This document shows positions 33,767-38,234 of a stretch of DNA of 38,234 nucleotides, in pieces; within the stretch, counting starts at the first letter, position 1; every line of letters begins with the position of its first letter. Position numbers and translations under genes: made by a program. The stretch covers positions 1 through 38,234 of the forward strand of contig NZ_BJMK01000020.1 of the NCBI RefSeq assembly GCF_006539125.1, in the 5' to 3' direction. A model generated the notes under the pieces. That model was not told where the DNA came from and searched no databases. It saw nothing but the letters and a program-made list of their open reading frames with translations. Origin of the DNA: Gluconobacter sphaericus NBRC 12467. GTDB taxonomy: Bacteria > Pseudomonadota > Alphaproteobacteria > Acetobacterales > Acetobacteraceae.

Positions 33767-35296
33767 TCAGGTTCCGATTGCGCTTAGCAGGGCGCTGAAC
33801 ATTGTCTGTACGGTTGATACGACTTTGGCATTGGCCGCGTAGGCGTTCTGCAAGGTGACGATATTGGCCATTTCCGTGTCCACGGAGACTGTTGATGTTC
33901 CGGAAAGGTTGGACGTCAGGCTGGTCTGCGTTGTCTGGGAGAGGGCGAGGTCGCTGCTGGCATCGCTGGCGGTGGCGGCCTGTTTTGCTGTCAGGGATGT
34001 CGCAAGGGAGATGATCCCCTGATTTCCCGTATAGCCCGTGGACAGGGTTCCGGTCAGTCCGAGGTTCGTGCTCGGCGCTGCCGTCTGGGAGGTGCCGTCG
34101 GAATCGGATGTTGTTCCGAAGCCATAGCTCAGGACCTTTTGGATGGTCTGTGTTCCGGATGTGCTGCTGTCGAGCAGTTTGGACGGATCATTGGAATAGG
34201 TGCTGGAAACGCTCATGACCTGCGAGAAGCCGACGCTTCCGGTCGGCGTAAGGTCTGTCTGCGATGTGCCCGGAACGTTGCCATTTGCGCCGGATGTGAA
34301 AAGGGACATGCCCTGATCGCTCAGGCGGGTGGCAACGGTTGATGTCAGGGAGTCCAGCTGCGCCTGCATGGTGGGGAGCGTTGTATCGCGCAGGGTGATG
34401 TTCGCGCCCAGCGTTCCACCGGTCAGATCCGCAGTGACATCCCGGCCGTTCAGCGTGATGGCAGGAATGCTGCTGTCGGCAGACGCGGCGGAATAGGTCG
34501 AGCTGACCGAAATCTGGGCCGATGACGTGCTGAGGGGCCAGGTGGACGATACGGTTGCGCCCTGGGTGCTGCTGGTATCCCGCGTCGGCAGGGTCACGCC
34601 ATTTGCGGTGGAAATGGTCATGTCGCCATTTGCGGACTCGGACCAGGAGACGGAGAGTTCCGAGGAAAGCGACGATAGGGCCGTGTAGCGCTGGTTTTCC
34701 AGCGCGGCCGTATCCTGACCGGTGCTTTTGAGATTCATGATCTTGGTGGACAGGGCACCGATCGTGGTGAGATCGGTGTTGATGTCCGAAACCGAGGACA
34801 CGACAGTATCCTGGGCCGTCTGGCGCTGGGTCTGATAGGCTGAGGCGAGAGTGTTAACGGACTGCGCGAAGGTGGAGGCGGCGGAGATGACGGTGCTTTG
34901 GGCCGACGCGCTGTCGGGCGTGGAGGTCAGGGACGTCAGGGCGGACTGAAGATTGCCCAGTTCGTCGGAGAGGGTTCCGCTGCTGCCGGAGGTAGCGCTG
35001 GTGGAGCCCTGGAGTGCGGTGATGTTGGACAGGGAGTTGCTCGTGGCCGTGTAGGCCGCGACATCCGCGTTCTGGGCGTAGAGCGCTTTCTGGACCTGCT
35101 CGTTCGTGGCCAGGGTTGTAGCGGCAGTGCGGACGCCAGTACCCATGCTGCCAGCCACAGTAGACTGAACGTTAGCGTTTTCCTTGATATAGCCGCTTGT
35201 CCCAGCATTGGAGACGTTGTTGGACGCAACGGCCATGGCGTTCTGGACGGCATTCAGGCCGGACGTTGCAATCGAGAGTGCGCTGTTCAGTCCCAT
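33767..35296 (-). CDS. flgK: Flagellar hook-associated protein 1
   Basis: FlgK caps the hook and joins it to FlgL. MGLNSALSIATSGLNAVQNAMAVASNNVSNAGTSGYIKE is the N-terminal flagellar rod/hook motif. The C-terminal STVSVDTEMANIVTLQNAYAANAKVVSTVQTMFSALLSAIG is the matching helix. The middle contains QRYTALSSLSSELSVSWSESANGDMTIS, typical of FlgK. At 509 aa it is somewhat shorter than the Salmonella protein, and it is unusually rich in Ser and Thr. The gene starts 25 bases after flgE and is followed directly by flgL, so the three form one transcription unit. Confidence 0.93.
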   Translation of the reverse strand: MGLNSALSIATSGLNAVQNAMAVASNNVSNAGTSGYIKENANVQSTVAGSMGTGVRTAATTLATNEQVQKALYAQNADVAAYTATSNSLSNITALQGSTSATSGSSGTLSDELGNLQSALTSLTSTPDSASAQSTVISAASTFAQSVNTLASAYQTQRQTAQDTVVSSVSDINTDLTTIGALSTKIMNLKSTGQDTAALENQRYTALSSLSSELSVSWSESANGDMTISTANGVTLPTRDTSSTQGATVSSTWPLSTSSAQISVSSTYSAASADSSIPAITLNGRDVTADLTGGTLGANITLRDTTLPTMQAQLDSLTSTVATRLSDQGMSLFTSGANGNVPGTSQTDLTPTGSVGFSQVMSVSSTYSNDPSKLLDSSTSGTQTIQKVLSYGFGTTSDSDGTSQTAAPSTNLGLTGTLSTGYTGNQGIISLATSLTAKQAATASDASSDLALSQTTQTSLTSNLSGTSTVSVDTEMANIVTLQNAYAANAKVVSTVQTMFSALLSAIGT

Positions 35297-35321
35297 GAGG
35301 TAGGTATCCCTTCAGTCCGAC

Positions 35322-36557
35322 TTACTGGATCATCGCCAGCGTGGTTTGAAGAAGCTGGTCGGCTGTGGAGACGACTTTCGTGTTTGCGCCATAGGCCTGC
35401 TGCGCCACGATCAGCTTGCTAAGATCGCCGGTCAGGTCCGTGGTGGATTCTTCGATGGAGCCCGTGGTCAGGGTGCCGGCACCATTGGTGTTGACTGCGT
35501 TGATCTGCGGGCTTCCGGACTGCGACGTGGCGGTATAGGCCTGTCCGTTCTGGGCAGACAGGCTGTTCGGATCGGCGAAAGTCGTCAGCGGGATCTTGGC
35601 GACCAACTGGGAATAGCCGTTGTCGAACGTTGCCATGACAGAGCCGTCCGTCTCCATGGAAATTCCAGAGAAGGTGCCGCTGGTCACGCTGTCTGACGTC
35701 ATAGAAACGGTGTTTGCCGAACCGAGAGTGATGCCGCTGAGGTTCACGGTCATATCCTGTGGGGAGCCTGTGTAGTCGAAACTGGTGCTGGAAGTGCTGC
35801 TGGTTCCCGTGCTGTTCTGGGATGTCACGGAGGAAACGGCACCGGTGGAATCAAACGTCACGGTCGCGCTGTTGCTGGAGCCCGTGGTGTCGTTGGCATC
35901 CTTAACAGTCCAGGTCGTGTCATTGACCTTCGTCCAGCTCAGATCGACCGTCGAGGCCGCCCCTGTGCTGTCATAGGTTGTCGCTGGCATATCGACAGGA
36001 GTGGTGCTGCTGCTGTCGAGCGTGCCGGTTGCGGTCAGTTTCGTGCTTTCGGTCGGCCGGAACGCGATGGTGGAAGGAACCTGAATGGCGGAGAGAGACG
36101 TGCCCAGGGTGCCAGAGGTGGCGTTGACGTTGTAGCCCTCAAGGTAATAGCCGGACGTGTTGACCAGATAGCCGTTCTTGTCCTGCGAGAAATCACCGTT
36201 ACGGGTATAATACTGCTGCGTCCCCAGAGCGGGGGTGCTGTCATTGCTTTGGCCGGTGGCCTGTAAGACGTTGAAGAACCCGTTGCCGGAAATGGCGAGG
36301 GCCGTACTGTTGGTTGACGTTGTTACCATTCCCTGGTTGTCGGTGTTCTGCTGGGTGGTGGCAGCGACGCTGTCGCTCAGGGATTCACCGTCATTAGCGA
36401 TTTCGTTGTCGGTGACGTAGTCCTCGAAGCTGGTGGTGCTGGCTTTGTAGCCTGTGGTCTGGCTGTTGGCGATGTTGTTTGAGAGGTCAGTGAAGGCGTG
36501 GGACTGGGCGTTCAGGCCACTGACGGCGGTGTGGACCGCGTTGATGATCGAGGACAT
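35322..36557 (-). CDS. flgE: Flagellar hook protein
   Basis: FlgE polymerises into the flagellar hook. MSSIINAVHTAVSGLNAQSHAFTDLSNNIANSQTTGYKAS is the N-terminal rod/hook motif and DLSKLIVAQQAYGANTKVVSTADQLLQTTLAMIQ the C-terminal one. SGNGFFNVLQ and YYTRNGDFSQDKNGYLVNTSGYYLEGYNV are the conserved D1/D2 transition. I chose the ATG at 36557, preceded by GGGAG; the frame is open for hundreds of bases upstream but crosses the intergenic region and the start of the MATE gene. The result is 411 aa, close to Salmonella FlgE (403). The 216-base gap to the divergent MATE gene must hold the promoter; I found no convincing sigma-54 or sigma-28 site. Confidence 0.94.
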   Translation of the reverse strand: MSSIINAVHTAVSGLNAQSHAFTDLSNNIANSQTTGYKASTTSFEDYVTDNEIANDGESLSDSVAATTQQNTDNQGMVTTSTNSTALAISGNGFFNVLQATGQSNDSTPALGTQQYYTRNGDFSQDKNGYLVNTSGYYLEGYNVNATSGTLGTSLSAIQVPSTIAFRPTESTKLTATGTLDSSSTTPVDMPATTYDSTGAASTVDLSWTKVNDTTWTVKDANDTTGSSNSATVTFDSTGAVSSVTSQNSTGTSSTSSTSFDYTGSPQDMTVNLSGITLGSANTVSMTSDSVTSGTFSGISMETDGSVMATFDNGYSQLVAKIPLTTFADPNSLSAQNGQAYTATSQSGSPQINAVNTNGAGTLTTGSIEESTTDLTGDLSKLIVAQQAYGANTKVVSTADQLLQTTLAMIQ

Positions 36558-36773
36558 GGCATACTCCCGGACATGGAACAGGCTACGGGTCGTATGCCCG
36601 AGCATCATGGCCAAGGATTCCACGACGGAGATTAAGGAAGTCCTTACAAGCCTCAAAACGACGGATTCGCCGTTGCGTGTTTTGGATTCGCTGGTTGTAA
36701 CGGCATGATGTGAGTGTGAAAAAACGCCATTGCCTCTGGTTCTCTGGTTGAGGACCGGGCATGATGGGGCGGC

Positions 36774-38159
36774 ATGCCCCAGCCAGACGACGACCCGAAA
36801 AAGCCTATTATTCCTGACGATTCTCCGGTCAGACCCGCCAGATTCGTTCATGGCAGCATCATGCGTCATGTCGTGACCATGGCCGGGACGGGGGCCATCG
36901 GGCTGATGGCGGTGTTTGCCGTCGATTTGCTCAATTACGGCTATATCTCCCATCTGCATGACAAGACACTGACGGCGGCGATCGCGTTTGCGACGGCGGT
37001 CAGCTACGTGCAGGTCTCTGTTTCCATTGGCATGACGATCGGACTCGGGGCGTGCACAGGGCGGCTGATCGGAGCGCGGCAGCATGACGAGGCGCGCCGG
37101 ATGGCCTCGGCGTTTCTGGTGGTCATGGTGGCGATTGCCGCTGTGCTGGGATTGCTGACGGCGACATTCGCGATGCCTTTGCTTGGCCTGCTGGGCGCGC
37201 ATGGTGAGGCGCAGCAGCATGCGGCTACGTTCCTTCATATTGTCTCACCGGCATTGCCGCTGGTCTGTTTAGGAATGGCACTGTCATCGCTTCTGCGGGC
37301 GGTCGGTGATGCCAAGCGCTCGATGCGGGTGACGCTGACCGGGGCAGTGGTTTCCGCCTGTCTGGATCCGATCATGATTTTTGGGCTGCATCTGGGGCTT
37401 GAAGGCGCTGCGATCAGCACGGTTCTGGCGCGGTTGGCCATTGCAGCGAGCGGATTCCTGAATTTGCGGGGGCACGCCATGCTGGAATGGCCGGAGCGCT
37501 CGGCGTTTGGGCCGTCCACACGGTTGATTGGCGGGATTGCTGTGCCGGCGATTGCGACCAATCTGGCGACGCCGACGGGGGCGCTGTTCGTGACGCATGC
37601 GATGGCGCGGTTCGGGCTCAATGCGGTTTCGGGGCAGGCGACGATTGACCGGATCGTCCCGGTGGCCTTTTCGCTGGTGTTCGCGCTGACGGGATCAGTG
37701 GGGCCGATCATGGCGCAGAATCTGGGAGCGCGGCAGATTCATCGCGTGCAGGAGGCGCTGCTGGCGGCGCTCAAGCTGACGGCACTTTGTGTCGGCGCAA
37801 CTTGGCTGGTTCTGGCGGTGGCGCATAATTTCATCATCCAGCTTTTCGAACTTCAGGGTGTAGGCGTCGACATCGTGCGGCTGTTCTGTTGCTGGCTGGT
37901 GCTGAGTTATATGTTCGTCGGCCTGCTGTTTGTAGCCAATACGGCGTTCAACAATCTTGGGCACCCGTTCTATTCTACGGGGTTCAATTGGGGCCGGGCG
38001 ACGTTGGGGACCATTCCGTTCGTATGGTTCGGGTCGGCTTACGGGCCGGTCGGGATTCTGGTCGGGCAGTCTTTGGGGGTGGTGCTGTTTGGCAGTCTTG
38101 CTGTGGTAACGGCGTTCCGGGTTATCCGGAAGCTGGAGCCAAATATTATGAAAAATTGA
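36774..38159 (+). CDS. MATE-family efflux transporter
   Basis: This 461-aa inner-membrane protein has twelve predicted helices, in the DinF/NorM superfamily that exports cationic drugs or metabolites in exchange for H+ or Na+. Recognisable blocks are SIGMTIGLGACTGRLIGARQHDEARRMASAFL after helix 2, GDAKRSMRVTLTGAVVSACLDPIMIFGLHLGLEGAAISTVLARL at the end of the first half, and SLVFALTGSVGPIMAQNLGARQIHRVQEALLAALK in the second half. A soluble proline-rich tail of about 35 residues precedes helix 1. The start at 36774 lies in the loop of a small hairpin (GGGGC-ggcat-GCCCC). Substrate unknown. The last 75 bases of the window hold nothing further. Confidence 0.9.
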   Translation: MPQPDDDPKKPIIPDDSPVRPARFVHGSIMRHVVTMAGTGAIGLMAVFAVDLLNYGYISHLHDKTLTAAIAFATAVSYVQVSVSIGMTIGLGACTGRLIGARQHDEARRMASAFLVVMVAIAAVLGLLTATFAMPLLGLLGAHGEAQQHAATFLHIVSPALPLVCLGMALSSLLRAVGDAKRSMRVTLTGAVVSACLDPIMIFGLHLGLEGAAISTVLARLAIAASGFLNLRGHAMLEWPERSAFGPSTRLIGGIAVPAIATNLATPTGALFVTHAMARFGLNAVSGQATIDRIVPVAFSLVFALTGSVGPIMAQNLGARQIHRVQEALLAALKLTALCVGATWLVLAVAHNFIIQLFELQGVGVDIVRLFCCWLVLSYMFVGLLFVANTAFNNLGHPFYSTGFNWGRATLGTIPFVWFGSAYGPVGILVGQSLGVVLFGSLAVVTAFRVIRKLEPNIMKN

Positions 38160-38234
38160 AGAAATATTATGATATGAATGCCCGCAGAAGAAGATTTTGA
38201 AGCTAAGAATTCGTGGTTTACTGGAATATTTCTT

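Noticed and set aside
36558-36773. Sigma-54 promoter for flgE (TTGGCC...TGCTC near 36605-36622)
   Set aside because: The GG to GC spacing is seven bases instead of ten, which sigma-54 does not tolerate. No sigma-28 pattern was seen either.
1-38234. tRNA or rRNA genes, CRISPR arrays, prophage genes, toxin-antitoxin or restriction systems
   Set aside because: Nothing with the expected cloverleaf ends, regularly spaced repeats or signature proteins was seen. A covariance-model scan for small RNAs has not been run.

Overview
The window is a GC-rich chromosomal segment from an acetic acid bacterium, almost certainly Gluconobacter. The best markers are a two-gene PQQ-dependent membrane polyol/glycerol dehydrogenase (sldB-sldA), a cytosolic SDR that I recognise from memory as the NAD-dependent xylitol dehydrogenase of Gluconobacter oxydans (262 aa, Asp38-Met39 cofactor loop), and a polyol-specific long-chain dehydrogenase. 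No database search was possible, so all assignments rest on motifs and remembered family sequences.

Layout. 1-284: outer part of an IS5-type element whose transposase runs off the left edge; it is inserted in a signal peptidase I gene that survives only as a fragment. 726-6076 (minus strand): metK, trmB, etfQO, etfB and etfA in one direction, linking S-adenosylmethionine synthesis, tRNA m7G methylation and electron transfer from flavoprotein dehydrogenases to ubiquinone. 6379-7978: xylitol dehydrogenase (plus) converging on dapB (minus). 8004-10855: a stress block with an HxlR regulator divergent from an azoreductase, and a flavohaemoglobin divergent from an NsrR/Rrf2 regulator over a clear NsrR-type operator. 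10955-15203: a divergent shikimate-dehydrogenase-family enzyme, then dnaK-dnaJ behind an RpoH-like promoter. 15344-19330: an uncharacterised lipoprotein, then sldBA with an exceptionally good promoter and a 12-bp hairpin in its leader. 19440-23634: glycosyltransferase, a 58-aa charged protein, an EamA transporter, dcd and murA, closed by a 78-bp nested palindrome. 23720-29815: polyol dehydrogenase, free methionine-R-sulfoxide reductase, LOG-family hydrolase, MFS transporter, dinB and a NUDIX hydrolase. 29867-30640: a poorly defined ORF and a decayed IS copy related to the one at the left edge. 30761-38159: htpG, the flagellar genes flgE-flgK-flgL, and a MATE exporter.

How the parts fit. Periplasmic SldBA passes electrons from polyols to ubiquinone, and EtfAB/EtfQO feeds the same quinone pool from the cytosol. 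The two cytosolic polyol dehydrogenases handle sugars and polyols that enter the cell. DnaKJ and HtpG cover heat stress, and the azoreductase, flavohaemoglobin and methionine sulfoxide reductase cover electrophile, nitric oxide and oxidative stress.

Most of the window is core chromosome, and I do not see a convincing new multi-gene system. The observations most worth following are trmB, which has no ordinary start codon and lies in frame just behind metK; the sldBA leader; the shikimate-dehydrogenase-like enzyme without the usual substrate-binding serines; the nested palindromic repeats; and the NsrR protein with unusual cysteine spacing. I saw no tRNA or rRNA gene, CRISPR array or prophage.
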